Source: an uncultured Gemmiger sp. (GTDB taxonomy: Bacteria; Bacillota; Clostridia; Oscillospirales; Ruminococcaceae). From it: 64,000 nucleotides of DNA. The position numbers and the translations under genes are program-made. Position 1 is the first letter of the stretch. Each line of letters starts with the position of its first letter. The DNA is taken from NCBI GenBank assembly GCA_947629015.1, contig CANRCB010000006.1:1-64000 (forward strand), read 5' to 3'. A model generated the notes under the pieces. The model searched no databases and was not told where the DNA came from. It saw only the letters and a list, made by a program, of their open reading frames with translations. Shown here in pieces: positions 53,665 through 62,643 of this stretch.

Positions 53665-54381
53665 ACCGCCGCGCAGCGCCGCAAGCTCGGCGTCGGTCAG
53701 CGCGCGCCACTGGCCGGGGCCAAGGGCCGGGTCCAGCGTGAGCGGGCCGATGGCGACGCGGTGCAGCGTATCGACCCCCGCGCCGTACACGCCGAACATC
53801 CGCTTGATCTGGTGGTAGACGCCCTGCCGCAGCACGACGCGCACGCGCCCGTCCGGCATCGGCGCGGCCTCGGCGGGGGCAAGGCGGGTGCCGTCCGCCA
53901 GCGTGACGCCGGCGGCAAACCCCGCCTGCATCTGCGGCGTAAAGGGCGTGTCCAGCCCGACGAGATACACCTTGGGCACATGGCGGCCGGGGGCCAGCAG
54001 CGCGTGGGCCAGGGGGCCGTCATCGGTCAGCAGCACAAGGCCGGTGCTGGTTTTGTCCAGCCGGCCGGCCGGGAACAGCGCCCGGCGCGGGTACGCCTCC
54101 GCCACAAGGCCGGCCACCGTTTCGGCGTGCGCGTCACGGCTGACGCAGAGCAGCCCCGCGGGCTTGTTGAGCATGAGGTAAACATTTTGCGGCGCGGCGG
54201 CCAGCGCGCGCCCGTCCAGCGTGAGCGGGGCGTCGGGCGCCACCTTGGCATCGGCCTTTTTACACACCGCACCCGACACCTGCACACGCCCGTCGGCGAT
54301 GGCCCTGCGCGCCGCGGAGCGCGGCAGGCCCGTGCGCGCGCACAAAGCGCGGTCAAGGCGGAGTTCGGTTTTGCCGGGCAT
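53641..54381 (-). CDS. Pseudouridine synthase, RsuA/RluB/E/F family
   Basis: Isomerises a uridine in rRNA (16S or 23S). The 246-aa product has an S4 RNA-binding domain (LRLDRALCARTGLPRSAARR) and the catalytic Asp in GRLDKTSTGLVLLTDDG. YLMLNKPAGLLCVSRDAH and QGVYHQIKRMFGVYGAGV follow. ATG 54381 has AAAGGGGG upstream. The C-terminus (GVESGK) is encoded by the adjoining repeat. Which rRNA position is modified is not clear. Confidence 0.9.
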   Translation of the reverse strand: MPGKTELRLDRALCARTGLPRSAARRAIADGRVQVSGAVCKKADAKVAPDAPLTLDGRALAAAPQNVYLMLNKPAGLLCVSRDAHAETVAGLVAEAYPRRALFPAGRLDKTSTGLVLLTDDGPLAHALLAPGRHVPKVYLVGLDTPFTPQMQAGFAAGVTLADGTRLAPAEAAPMPDGRVRVVLRQGVYHQIKRMFGVYGAGVDTLHRVAIGPLTLDPALGPGQWRALTDAELAALRGGSGVESGK

Positions 54382-54454
54382 GGGCGGGCCCCCTTTGGCG
54401 TGGGATGTCACTTTTATTGTACCACAGCCTGTCAACCAAGGGGCGTCCGGGGCC

Positions 54455-54483
54455 TTGACTTTAGCGTGCTAAAGTGCTAGACT
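54455..54483 (+). promoter_or_regulatory. aroF promoter with internal operator-like palindrome
   Basis: TTGACT (54455-54460), 17 bp, TAGACT (54478-54483). The palindrome CTTTAGC, GT, GCTAAAG (54459-54474) fills the spacer, and the half-site GTGCTA recurs at once downstream. Likely a repressor site; the regulator is unknown. Confidence 0.62.
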
Positions 54484-54533
54484 GTTGCCTGTTGGCCGCC
54501 GTAAGGCCCGGCCGGGAAAGGATGAAGAAAGAC

Positions 54534-55556
54534 ATGATCATTGTGCTCAAACCCCATGCGCCGCAGGACAAGGTGCGCGCGTTCTGCCGGGAGCTGGAGG
54601 CCATGGGCCTGCAGATCAACGACAGTGTGGGCAGCGATACCCACATCCTGGGGTTGATCGGCGATACCAAGGCGGTGGCCATCAGCTGGGTGATGGCGAA
54701 CCCGGTGGTGGAAAGCTGCCGCCGCGTGAGTGAACCGTACAAAAAGGCCAACCGCAAGTTCCACCCCGAGGACACGGTGGTGGAGCTGGGCGGCAAGGTC
54801 AGGATCGGCGGCGGGCATTTTGCCGTGATGGCCGGCCCGTGCAGCGTGGAAAGCGAGGAGCAGATCACGCTGGTGGCGCGCCGCGTGCAGGCGGCCGGGG
54901 CGAGCGTTTTGCGCGGCGGGGCGTTCAAACCGCGCACAAGCCCCTATTCCTTCCAGGGGCTGCGGGCCGAAGGGCTGGCCCTTTTGCGCAAGGCCCGCGC
55001 CGTGACCGGCCAACCGCTGGTGACGGAGCTGATGAACAACGAGCACATCCCCCTGTTTTTGGAGGCCGGGGTGGATATGATCCAGATCGGCGCGCGCAAT
55101 ATGCAGAACTTTGAGCTGCTCAAGGCCGTGGGGCAGCTGGACGTGCCGGTGCTGCTCAAGCGCGGGCTTTCCTCCACGCTGGAGGAGCTGGTGATGAGCG
55201 CCGAGTACATCATGGCCGAGGGCAACCCCAACGTCGTGCTGTGTGAGCGCGGCATCCGCACCTTTGAGACGAGTATGCGCAACACCCTGGACCTGGCGGC
55301 GGTGCCGATGCTGAAAAAGATGACGCATCTGCCGGTGGTGGTGGATCCGAGCCATGCCTCCGGGCTGGCCTTCATGGTGCCGAGCCTGGCGCAGGCGGCG
55401 GTGGCCGCCGGGGCCGACGGGCTGATGATCGAGGTGCACAACGACCCCGCGCGCGCCTTGAGCGACGGCGCCCAGAGCCTGACGCCGGACCAGTTCGACG
55501 CGCTGATGGCCACCGTTAAGCCGGAACTTGGCTTTTTTGGCAAGGAGCTCAACTGA
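54534..55556 (+). CDS. aroF: 3-deoxy-7-phosphoheptulonate synthase (AroA I-beta type)
   Basis: First step of the shikimate pathway, from PEP and erythrose 4-phosphate. The 340-aa product has a ferredoxin-like N-terminal regulatory domain (MIIVLKPHAPQDKVRAFCRE). The KDPS-like barrel has VMAGPCSVESEEQI, LRGGAFKPRTSPYSFQGL, LLKRGLSSTLEEL, CERGIRTFETSMRNTLDL and VVVDPSHASG. ATG 54534 (MIIV) has AAAGGATG 9 bases upstream; the earlier ATG at 54522 overlaps that site. Monocistronic with its own promoter. Confidence 0.94.
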   Translation: MIIVLKPHAPQDKVRAFCRELEAMGLQINDSVGSDTHILGLIGDTKAVAISWVMANPVVESCRRVSEPYKKANRKFHPEDTVVELGGKVRIGGGHFAVMAGPCSVESEEQITLVARRVQAAGASVLRGGAFKPRTSPYSFQGLRAEGLALLRKARAVTGQPLVTELMNNEHIPLFLEAGVDMIQIGARNMQNFELLKAVGQLDVPVLLKRGLSSTLEELVMSAEYIMAEGNPNVVLCERGIRTFETSMRNTLDLAAVPMLKKMTHLPVVVDPSHASGLAFMVPSLAQAAVAAGADGLMIEVHNDPARALSDGAQSLTPDQFDALMATVKPELGFFGKELN

Positions 55557-55560
55557 ACCA

Positions 55561-55661
55561 CCCGCCGTACCCGCCCCGGCCGCAAGGCCGGGGCGCTGCC
55601 ATGCCCGCCGGGCGGGCATGGCAGCGGGGCCGCCGGCGTGCGGCGGCCCCGGTACGGCGGG
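55561..55661. terminator. Cloverleaf palindrome between aroF and lysC
   Basis: Closing stem CCCGCCGTACC (55561-55571) with GGTACGGCGGG (55651-55661). It encloses three hairpins in direct succession: 55572-55595 (10 bp), 55596-55624 (14 bp, 1-base loop) and 55626-55650 (10 bp). All stems are perfect. It reads alike on both strands between convergent genes, so a two-way terminator is plausible. Confidence 0.7.
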
Positions 55662-55668
55662 CGTGTTT

Positions 55669-56874
55669 TCAGTGGATGAAGGCGTCGTGGATGGCCTCGA
55701 CGGCGCGGTCGGCCTGCTTTTCGTCGATGATGACGCTGATCTTGATCTCGGAAGTCGAGATCATATGGATGTTGATGTTCTGCGCGGCCAGCGCCTCGAA
55801 CATGGTGGCGGCCACGCCGGCGTGGCTCTGCATACCGGCGCCGACGATGGACACCTTGGCGATATTCTTGCGCAGGATGATCTTACCGCCGCCGAAGCGG
55901 GCGCTGTTGGTGTTGAGGATGGAGACGGCGTTGTCGCCGTCATCGCGCGGGACGGTGAAGATCAGATCCTTATGGCCGTCCTGCCCGGAGCTTTGCAGGA
56001 TGATATCGACGTTGATGTTGCGCTGCCCCAGCAGGCTGAACACCTTGAAGGACATACCGGGCACATCTGGCACGCCCAAGATCGAGATGACGGCAACGTT
56101 GGTATCTTTGGCAACGCCCTTGATGAGCATCCCTTCCATATCGGCTTCCTCCTTGACGACGGTGCCGGGCACCGGATTGATGCTGGAGATGACCTCCAGC
56201 TCGACGTTGTATTTCTTGGCCAGTTCCACACTGCGGTTGTTGAGCACCTGCGCGCCGGAGGTGGCAAGCTCCAGCATTTCGTCAAAGGTGATCTCCTTGA
56301 GCTTGCGCGCCTTGCGGATCTTGCGCGGGTCGGCGGTGAAAACGCCCTCGACGTCGGTAAAGATCTGGCAGCGGTCGGCGTGCAGGGCGGCGGCCAGCGC
56401 CACGGCGCTGGTATCGCTGCCGCCGCGGCCCAGGGTGGTGACGTCCTCGCTGCGGTTGAGGCCCTGGAACCCCGCCACCACCACCACGCGGTTGCGCGCG
56501 AGCTCGCTTTCGACGCGCTCGGTGTCCAGGCGCTTGATGCGGGCCTTGGTGTAGGCGCGGTCGGTGACAAAACCGGCCTGCCAGCCGGTCAGGCTGATGG
56601 CGGGCACGCCAAGCTCCTGCAAAGCCATCGCCAGCAGCGAGATGCTGATCTGCTCCCCGGTGGCGAGCAGCATATCCATCTCCCGCTGGGAGGGGTTGAT
56701 GGAGATCTCGCCCGCCTTGGCGATGAGGTCATCGGTGGTATCGCCCTGTGCCGAGACGACCACCACCACATCGTTGCCGGCGTTGCGGGTATCCATCACG
56801 ATGCGCGCAACGTTGAAGATGCGGGTGCGGTCCTTGACCGAGGTGCCGCCGAATTTCTGTACGATGAGTGCCAA
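55669..56874 (-). CDS. lysC: Aspartate kinase
   Basis: Phosphorylates aspartate, entry to Lys, Thr, Met and diaminopimelate. The 401-aa product has the kinase motif VQKFGGTSVKDRTRI, GRGGSDTSAVALAAAL and FTDVEGVFTADPR. Two ACT domains follow from about residue 265 (VAVISILGVPDVPGMSFKVF, AKVSIVGAGMQSHAGVAATM), implying amino-acid feedback. The start is TTG at 56874, with GGGGGAG upstream. Last gene of pheB-like, hom, thrB, lysC, 113 bp after thrB. Confidence 0.95.
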   Translation of the reverse strand: MALIVQKFGGTSVKDRTRIFNVARIVMDTRNAGNDVVVVVSAQGDTTDDLIAKAGEISINPSQREMDMLLATGEQISISLLAMALQELGVPAISLTGWQAGFVTDRAYTKARIKRLDTERVESELARNRVVVVAGFQGLNRSEDVTTLGRGGSDTSAVALAAALHADRCQIFTDVEGVFTADPRKIRKARKLKEITFDEMLELATSGAQVLNNRSVELAKKYNVELEVISSINPVPGTVVKEEADMEGMLIKGVAKDTNVAVISILGVPDVPGMSFKVFSLLGQRNINVDIILQSSGQDGHKDLIFTVPRDDGDNAVSILNTNSARFGGGKIILRKNIAKVSIVGAGMQSHAGVAATMFEALAAQNINIHMISTSEIKISVIIDEKQADRAVEAIHDAFIH

Positions 56875-56987
56875 AAATACTCCCCCAAAACAGTATGTGT
56901 GTTGCCGCGCCGATGTGCTGCGGCCTCAGGTGTTGAAAGCGGCCCCGCGCGGGGCGGCCGGGGCCTTGCGCCGGCCTTCCCCCGCGT

Positions 56988-57905
56988 TTATCCCTGCTCC
57001 AGTTCCACCACCGCGCCGGTGTTGTCGGCCAGGAGGCGGTGCAGGGCGAAGCGGCGCAGCCGCTCGCTGCCGGTGGCAAGGGCCTGGCCCGCGCGGTCAA
57101 AAAAGGCGGTATCGTCCTTGTGGACGACGGCCATGATGGTAGGCCCGGCGCCGGAAATGTACACGCCCAGCGCGCCCAAATCCTGCGCGAGCTCCATCAC
57201 CTCGTCGCCGCCCTCGATGAGCGGCAGGCGGTATTGCTGGTGCAGCGCGTCCTTGGTGGCGACATCGAGCAAAGCATAGTCCCCATCGCAGAAGGCGGCG
57301 GTGGCCAGTGCCGCGCGGGACAGGTTGTACACGGCGTCCTTATGGGCGACCATCTGCGGCAGCGCCGCGCGCGCCTTGGCGGTGAGGAGCCGGAAATCCG
57401 GCACGAAGGCCGCGAAGGCAAGCTCCGCGTCGATGTCCTTTTTGACGGTGTAGACCTGGCCCTCGTCGTAGACGCTCGTCACAAAGCCGCCCAGCAGCGC
57501 CGGGGCGACGTTGTCGGGGTGGCCCTCGATGGCGGTGGCCAGGGTGAGCATCTGCCGCGGGGTGAGCTTGTCGCCCAAAAGGGCGTTGGCGCCCAGGATG
57601 CCCGCCACGATACACGCCGAACTGGAGCCGAGGCCCCTTGCCATGGGGATGGTGTTGGACTGGGTGATGCGCAGCCCCTTGAGCATGAGGCCCAGCTGGT
57701 CATACACGGCGCGGGCGCTGCGGTAGACGAGGTTGTTGGGCCCGGTGGGGATGCGGGTGCCGTCGGTGGAGAAGATGCGCACCGTATCGCTGGCGGAAAA
57801 GGTGTAGACGTTGTGCATCGACAGCGCGAGGCCCAGTGAATCGAACCCGGCACCGACGTTGGCGCTGGTCGCCGGGACACTGACGCGGACGGTCTTCCAT
57901 GCCAT
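56988..57905 (-). CDS. thrB: Homoserine kinase
   Basis: GHMP kinase making O-phosphohomoserine. The 305-aa product starts MAWKTVRVSVPATSANVGAG. It has the ATP loop IPMARGLGSSSACIVAGILG and the C-terminal motif GVYISGAGPTIMAVV. ATG 57905 follows AGGAGG; the longer frame lies inside hom. It is 34 bp after hom. Threonine synthase is not in the window. Confidence 0.95.
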   Translation of the reverse strand: MAWKTVRVSVPATSANVGAGFDSLGLALSMHNVYTFSASDTVRIFSTDGTRIPTGPNNLVYRSARAVYDQLGLMLKGLRITQSNTIPMARGLGSSSACIVAGILGANALLGDKLTPRQMLTLATAIEGHPDNVAPALLGGFVTSVYDEGQVYTVKKDIDAELAFAAFVPDFRLLTAKARAALPQMVAHKDAVYNLSRAALATAAFCDGDYALLDVATKDALHQQYRLPLIEGGDEVMELAQDLGALGVYISGAGPTIMAVVHKDDTAFFDRAGQALATGSERLRRFALHRLLADNTGAVVELEQG

Positions 57906-57939
57906 TGTATGCCCTGCCTCCTTTTTGGTGTGCGGCGCT

Positions 57940-59175
57940 TTATTCCGCAAGCCGCTTGAGCACAAGCGCCGCGCGCCCGCCCAGCAGGGCGGCCTTTTGC
58001 ACCAGCGCGTCGGTGGCGGCGGCGTCCAGCGGCGGGGTGAGGACGGCGGCGGTGTTTTCGGCGCTGTCCTCAAAGACGAGCGTCGCCCCCGCGCCGGCCA
58101 GCTGGGCCAGCATGGCGCCGCCCAGGCCCTGCACGCGCAGGTAGCGCGCGCAGCACATGGGGTCCGCGAGAAGGCCGGGGCGCCGCTCCGACGGGGCCCA
58201 GAACAGGCTGTCATGGATGCGCACGCCGTTTTTGAGCGCGTCGACCACATCGGCCACGACGGCGCTGGCGGTGGGCAGCTTGCCCGCGCCCTTGCCGTAG
58301 AACACCACGTCGCCCAGCATATCGCCCTGCATGAGCACGGCGTTAAACACATCGTTGACGCCGGCAAGCTGGTTGCCCTCCGGCACGAGCATGGGCTCCA
58401 CCCCGGCGGCGGGGCCCTGCGGGCCCTCCTGATACCATGCGATGAGCTTGACGGCGCAGCCCAGGCTGGCCGCGGCTTTCATATCGGCGGCGGTCACATC
58501 GCGGATGCCGCGGGTGGGGATGTTTTCGGGGTAAAGGTGGCGCCCGCAGGCCAGCGAACCCAAAATGGCGATCTTGCGGCCGGCGTCGCGCCCGTCGACA
58601 TCGTCGCCGGGGTCCTTGGTCTCGGCGTAGCCGAGCTCCTGCGCGATCTTGAGCGCGGCGTCAAAGCCCATGCCCTCGGCCTTCATCTTGGTGAGCATGA
58701 AGTTGGTGGTGCCGTTGACGATGCCCTGCACGGCGTGGATGTGGTTGGCGGCAAGGCACTGGTGCATCGGCGTGATGATGGGCGTGCCGCCGCCCACGCT
58801 CGCCTCGAACAGGAAGGCGACGTCATGCTGCCTGGCCAGGGCCAGCAGCTCGGCGCCATAGGTGGCGACCATCTCCTTGTTAGAGGTGCACACGCTGCGC
58901 CCGCTCTCCAGGCAGCGGCGCACATAGGGGTAGGCAAAGCGGGTGCCGCCGATGGTCTCGACCACGACGGTGACCTCGGGGTCAGCCAGGATGGTATCCA
59001 GATCCCGCACAAAGAGCGCGGCGTCCGGCGTGGCGGAAAAATCCCGCACGTCCAGGATGTATTTGACCTCCACCGGCTGCCCGGCGCGGCGCGCGATGGC
59101 CGCCGCGTTGCAGCGGCACACCTCCAGCACACCGCTGCCCACGGTGCCAAAGCCCAAAATGGCGATCTTGGCCAT
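57940..59175 (-). CDS. hom: Homoserine dehydrogenase
   Basis: Reduces aspartate semialdehyde to homoserine. The 411-aa product has the Rossmann start MAKIAILGFGTVGSGVLEVC, TSNKEMVATYG, and the substrate site VNGTTNFMLTKM with ELGYAETKDPGDDVDGRDAGRK. The C-terminal region (about 335 on) is ACT-like, though the ACT signature is weak. AAGGGGG precedes the ATG. Follows the pheB-like ACT gene by 35 bp. Confidence 0.95.
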   Translation of the reverse strand: MAKIAILGFGTVGSGVLEVCRCNAAAIARRAGQPVEVKYILDVRDFSATPDAALFVRDLDTILADPEVTVVVETIGGTRFAYPYVRRCLESGRSVCTSNKEMVATYGAELLALARQHDVAFLFEASVGGGTPIITPMHQCLAANHIHAVQGIVNGTTNFMLTKMKAEGMGFDAALKIAQELGYAETKDPGDDVDGRDAGRKIAILGSLACGRHLYPENIPTRGIRDVTAADMKAAASLGCAVKLIAWYQEGPQGPAAGVEPMLVPEGNQLAGVNDVFNAVLMQGDMLGDVVFYGKGAGKLPTASAVVADVVDALKNGVRIHDSLFWAPSERRPGLLADPMCCARYLRVQGLGGAMLAQLAGAGATLVFEDSAENTAAVLTPPLDAAATDALVQKAALLGGRAALVLKRLAE

Positions 59176-59210
59176 ATCGTTCCCCCTTTTTCCTGTATGC
59201 GGGCGCGCCT

Positions 59211-59636
59211 TCAGCCGCGGCGCACCTCAACGACGTCCGGGTCCCGCGCAAGGCGGCGGAGCATCTCCTCCACCGTCATCTGCAATGTGCCGGTGCGCAC
59301 CGTCACCTCGACCTGCGCCGTGCCGTTGGCCGGGCGGGACTGCGTGATGGTGACCACCGACGCCCCCGCCGCCGAGATGCCCATGAGCAGCTTTTGCAAA
59401 GCGCCCGTGCGGTCCAGCAGGGTGACGGCAAGGGTCAGGGTCTCCTGCCCGACCTCGGCGTCAAAGACGACATCCTTGTATTTATAGTAGGCACTGCGGG
59501 AGATGCCCACCTGCCCGGCGGCGGCGGAGATGCTGCCCGCCTGCCCCGACGCCAGCAGCGCCTTGGCGGCCAGCACCTTGGTGAACACCTCCGGCAGGGC
59601 GGCGGCATCCACCAGCAAAAAGCGGCGTTCCGGCAT
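59211..59636 (-). CDS. ACT domain protein, PheB family (UPF0735)
   Basis: A 141-aa protein starting MPERRFLLVDAAALPEVFTK, with a helix-turn-helix-like stretch AAAGQVGISRSAYYKYKDVV and a C-terminal ACT domain (LTLAVTLLDRTGALQKLLMG). The family is often found next to hom or pheA in Firmicutes and is thought to be regulatory. ATG 59636 has GGGAGGG upstream. First gene of the threonine operon; the HTH plus ACT layout suggests an amino-acid-responsive regulator, by inference. Confidence 0.85.
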   Translation of the reverse strand: MPERRFLLVDAAALPEVFTKVLAAKALLASGQAGSISAAAGQVGISRSAYYKYKDVVFDAEVGQETLTLAVTLLDRTGALQKLLMGISAAGASVVTITQSRPANGTAQVEVTVRTGTLQMTVEEMLRRLARDPDVVEVRRG

Positions 59637-59679
59637 AGGTTGTATCCCTCCCGCAAACAGTTGTTCTTGAACGAGAATC

Positions 59680-59708
59680 ATCATAGCACGGCGCTGCGGT
59701 CTGCGCAA
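59680..59708 (-). promoter_or_regulatory. Sigma-A promoter of the threonine operon
   Basis: Minus strand TTGCGC (59703-59708), 17 bp, TATGAT (59680-59685). No T-box or riboswitch is visible in the short leader. Confidence 0.62.
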
Positions 59709-59790
59709 GCGTTTTTGCCCCGGTTTTCATTTTTTGGCAAGATGCACAGCGGCGCGCGCGGGCTGTCGATTTTTTTTGGCCGCAGAAAGC

Positions 59791-59818
59791 GCCCCGCGCA
59801 GCGGCGGCCGCGCGGGGC
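59791..59818 (-). terminator. Hairpin downstream of the PBP gene
   Basis: GCCCCGCGC, ten-base loop, GCGCGGGGC, about 20 bases after the PBP stop. No good T-run. Confidence 0.5.
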
Positions 59819-59838
59819 ACAGGCAGGGGGCATCGGCA

Positions 59839-62487
59839 TCAGCCGCCGTGGCTTTGGATCCACAGCGCGGCCAGGTACCGCTCGTTCGGGTCACTGGAAT
59901 TGATGTCATAAGGGTTGCCGCCCGCGCCGGCCGTACCCCCGCCGGCGTAGGTGTCCTCCATATTGTCCTCGGTATAATAGCCGATGGCGCCGCCGCTGCT
60001 GATGATACGGCCGGTGCTGGTATCGAAATGCCGCTGGACGACGTTTTCGGCCATGGGGAACTCTTTATATTCGAGATCCTTTTCGATCTCCTCCATCAGC
60101 GTTTTCCAGAAGCGCTGGGTCGGGCGGCCGTTGGTGGCGCCGTTGGCGCGCATATCGGCCGGCTTGTCGTAGCCCCACCACACGGCGGTGACATAGTACG
60201 GCGTGAGCGCGGCGAACGTATAGTCCTTATCGTCGCTGGTGGTGCCGGTCTTGCCGACGGCCTCGAGGCCGTTTTCAAGGTCGGGCGCCATGCCGGAGGC
60301 CGTGCCGGCGCTGGTGTTGATGACGTTGTACAGCAGCCGGTTCATGATGGTGGCGGTATCGGGGCGGATGGCCTGGGTGGTGGTCACACGGCGGGTGTTG
60401 TCCAGGATGAGGTTGTCGTTGGAGTCATACACGCGGGTGAAGTAGTGCGGGGTGGTGAAGCTGCCGTCATAGAAGATGGAATACGCGCCCGCCAGCTGCA
60501 CCACCGTCAGGCCCTGGTACTGGGCGCCCAGCACGATGGGCGCAAGATCCATATCATGCTCGGCCGAAAGGTAGGTGCAGTTGAGCGTATCGTGGGTGAA
60601 GGTGAACAGGTCCTCGGCGCCGAGCATATTGCCCACCTGCACCGCGATGGTGTTGTAGGAGCGGCGCAGCCCGTCGTACAGCAGCATAATGCTGCCGTTG
60701 CCGCCGGCACCGCCGTAGTTTTGCGGCCAGTCACGCCAGACATCGTCCCGCGCCTGGTTGACGGCGGCGTAGGGGTCCAGCGGCAGGCCAAGGCGGCGGC
60801 AGCGGTCGGTATCCAGCACCTTGTGCTCCTCTTTGGTGTAGAGGGGGGAATCGGTGATGGGGCTGGAATAGTGCAGGATACGGTTGTCGATGGCGCGGCA
60901 GTAGGCGCCGATGGGTTTCATGGTGGAGCCCGTCTGGTGCGGGATGGTGGCGCGGTTGGTGCCGCGGTCGTATTTCTTTTCGCCCAAGCCGCCCACGATG
61001 GCAAGGATGTTGCCGTCATAGTCCAGCACGGCGGCGGCCATCTGGGTGCGCACCCACTCATAAAAGACGACGGTCTCGCCGTCCTTGCTCTTGCCGGTGC
61101 GCAGCTCGGTCTCGGCGTTGTCGGTATAGACGGGGACGTCCTCCTCGGCGAAGATGCTGCTGCCGTCGGGGTTCAGGGGCAGGCCGTCCTCGTCATAGGT
61201 GATCTCGGCGTCGACGGGGATCTCGGTTTCGACCTCCTCCTGATGGCGGTAGGCGGGGAAGAATTCATCGTCCTCGTTGTAGGCCAGCTGCTCGATGGTC
61301 TCCTGGATATAGGGGTCGACGGTGGATTCGATGCGCAGGCCGCCGGAGAAGATCTCGCCGCGGGCCTCCTGCGGGGTCAGGCCGCGGACCTCCTGCAAGG
61401 CGGTCATCAGATCCTCATACAAAGCGTCGGTGAACCAGGAGTTGCGGGAGGTGCGGGTGACGGTCTCGCTCTGGCTGTTGGCCTCGACCAGCGTGACGGG
61501 CTCGGCCTGGGCGGCCGCGCATTCCGCCTCGGTGATCATGCCCTGGTTGCGCATGAGGCTCAGGATATAATCGCGGCGCTGCTTGAGGTTTTCGGGGTTG
61601 GTGTAGGGGTGGTAGCGGGTGGGGTTTTTGGTAATAGAGGCAAGGGTGGCGCACTCGGCCAGCGTCAGCTCCGAGACGGTCTTGCCGAAATACTCGTTGG
61701 CGCCGACCTCCATGCCGTTGATGGTGCCGGTGAGCGGGATGGTGTTGAGGTAAGCCTCCAGCACCGTCTCCTTGCTGTAGCGGCGGGCCACGCCCATGGC
61801 GCGGAAGATCTCGCGCACCTTGCGCATGATGTCCTTCTGGTCGTCATGGGTCAGGTTTTTGATGAGCTGCTGCTCCAGCGTGGAAGCGCCCTGCTGGGAG
61901 CCGAGCAGCCGGTTGTTGGTGAACTCATTGAGGGCGGCGGCGATGTTGCGCTTGATGTTGATGCCGAGCGTTTCCTGATAAAAATCCTTGTCCTCGATGG
62001 CGACGACGGCGTTCTGGAGGTTTTTGGGCATCTCGCTGATGTCCTTCCAGATGCGGTTGTTGTCACCGGTGAGGGTGGCGTACTGGTCGCCGTTGATGTC
62101 GTAGATGATGCTGGTCTGGGCAAGCTCCAGGCTGTCAAGGTCAAGGGTCTCCTCGTCGCCGGCGGTGACCTGCACCACATACATCGACAGCAGCACGGCG
62201 CCCACGCTGGCCGCCATGACGCACAGGCAGATCACGCACCCGATGAGGGTAAAAATGCCGCGCAGCAGCATGAGGAAGATGTTGCGGCGCTTCTTTTTCT
62301 TCTTTTTGCGGCGCTTTGCGGGCGCGGCGCCGGCGGTGCCTTCGGCCGGGGCCGGGGTGCCGCCCTGCGGCGCGTCGGGGCCGTTTTGGGGAGTTTTGCG
62401 GGCGTCGATGGGGACCGCCTCCTTTGGGGATATCGCCTTGGGGCCGGCCGTGCCTGCGCGCGGTGCGACGCGCGGCGGCCATGCCAT
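59839..62487 (-). CDS. Class A penicillin-binding protein (PBP1A-like)
   Basis: Bifunctional peptidoglycan glycosyltransferase/transpeptidase. A Pro/Ala-rich, then Lys/Arg-rich cytosolic tail and one membrane helix (LMLLRGIFTLIGCVICLCVM) are followed by GT51: VAIEDKDFYQE, QGASTLEQQLIKNLT, RKVREIFRAMGVARRYSKE. The transpeptidase has the active Ser in QTGSTMKPIGAY, the SYN motif RSYNTIAVQ and KTGTT. A Gly/Asn-rich tail ends it. ATG 62487 is the first standard start, but it has no ribosome site and sits where transcription should begin. The only strong site, AAAGGAGG (62418-62425), precedes an ATC codon at 62409 by 8 bases. Confidence 0.93.
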   Translation of the reverse strand: MAWPPRVAPRAGTAGPKAISPKEAVPIDARKTPQNGPDAPQGGTPAPAEGTAGAAPAKRRKKKKKKRRNIFLMLLRGIFTLIGCVICLCVMAASVGAVLLSMYVVQVTAGDEETLDLDSLELAQTSIIYDINGDQYATLTGDNNRIWKDISEMPKNLQNAVVAIEDKDFYQETLGINIKRNIAAALNEFTNNRLLGSQQGASTLEQQLIKNLTHDDQKDIMRKVREIFRAMGVARRYSKETVLEAYLNTIPLTGTINGMEVGANEYFGKTVSELTLAECATLASITKNPTRYHPYTNPENLKQRRDYILSLMRNQGMITEAECAAAQAEPVTLVEANSQSETVTRTSRNSWFTDALYEDLMTALQEVRGLTPQEARGEIFSGGLRIESTVDPYIQETIEQLAYNEDDEFFPAYRHQEEVETEIPVDAEITYDEDGLPLNPDGSSIFAEEDVPVYTDNAETELRTGKSKDGETVVFYEWVRTQMAAAVLDYDGNILAIVGGLGEKKYDRGTNRATIPHQTGSTMKPIGAYCRAIDNRILHYSSPITDSPLYTKEEHKVLDTDRCRRLGLPLDPYAAVNQARDDVWRDWPQNYGGAGGNGSIMLLYDGLRRSYNTIAVQVGNMLGAEDLFTFTHDTLNCTYLSAEHDMDLAPIVLGAQYQGLTVVQLAGAYSIFYDGSFTTPHYFTRVYDSNDNLILDNTRRVTTTQAIRPDTATIMNRLLYNVINTSAGTASGMAPDLENGLEAVGKTGTTSDDKDYTFAALTPYYVTAVWWGYDKPADMRANGATNGRPTQRFWKTLMEEIEKDLEYKEFPMAENVVQRHFDTSTGRIISSGGAIGYYTEDNMEDTYAGGGTAGAGGNPYDINSSDPNERYLAALWIQSHGG

Positions 62488-62495
62488 ACTTTGTA

Positions 62496-62504
62496 AGTAT
62501 AACA
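62496..62504 (-). promoter_or_regulatory. Extended -10 promoter of the PBP gene
   Basis: Minus strand TGTTATACT; -10 TATACT at 62496-62501. Transcription would begin close to 62489, almost at the ATG of 62487. Confidence 0.55.
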
Positions 62505-62643
62505 CAAACCGCCGGCGAATGTACAGAGTTTGGCCCAAAATTCACAACTTTTTACAAGCGCAGGGTTGGGGCGCCGCCGGCGCGGGCATACTAACGGTAC
62601 GGCGGCACGCCGCCGATGTGCAAGGCAAAGGCAGGGGACGGCA

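Noticed and set aside
55561..55661. tRNA gene, because of the cloverleaf
   Set aside because: Stem lengths, absence of T-loop and anticodon features and the near-zero loops exclude a tRNA.
59637..59720. T-box or threonine riboswitch before the hom operon
   Set aside because: The leader is too short and has no T-box sequence or terminator/antiterminator pair.
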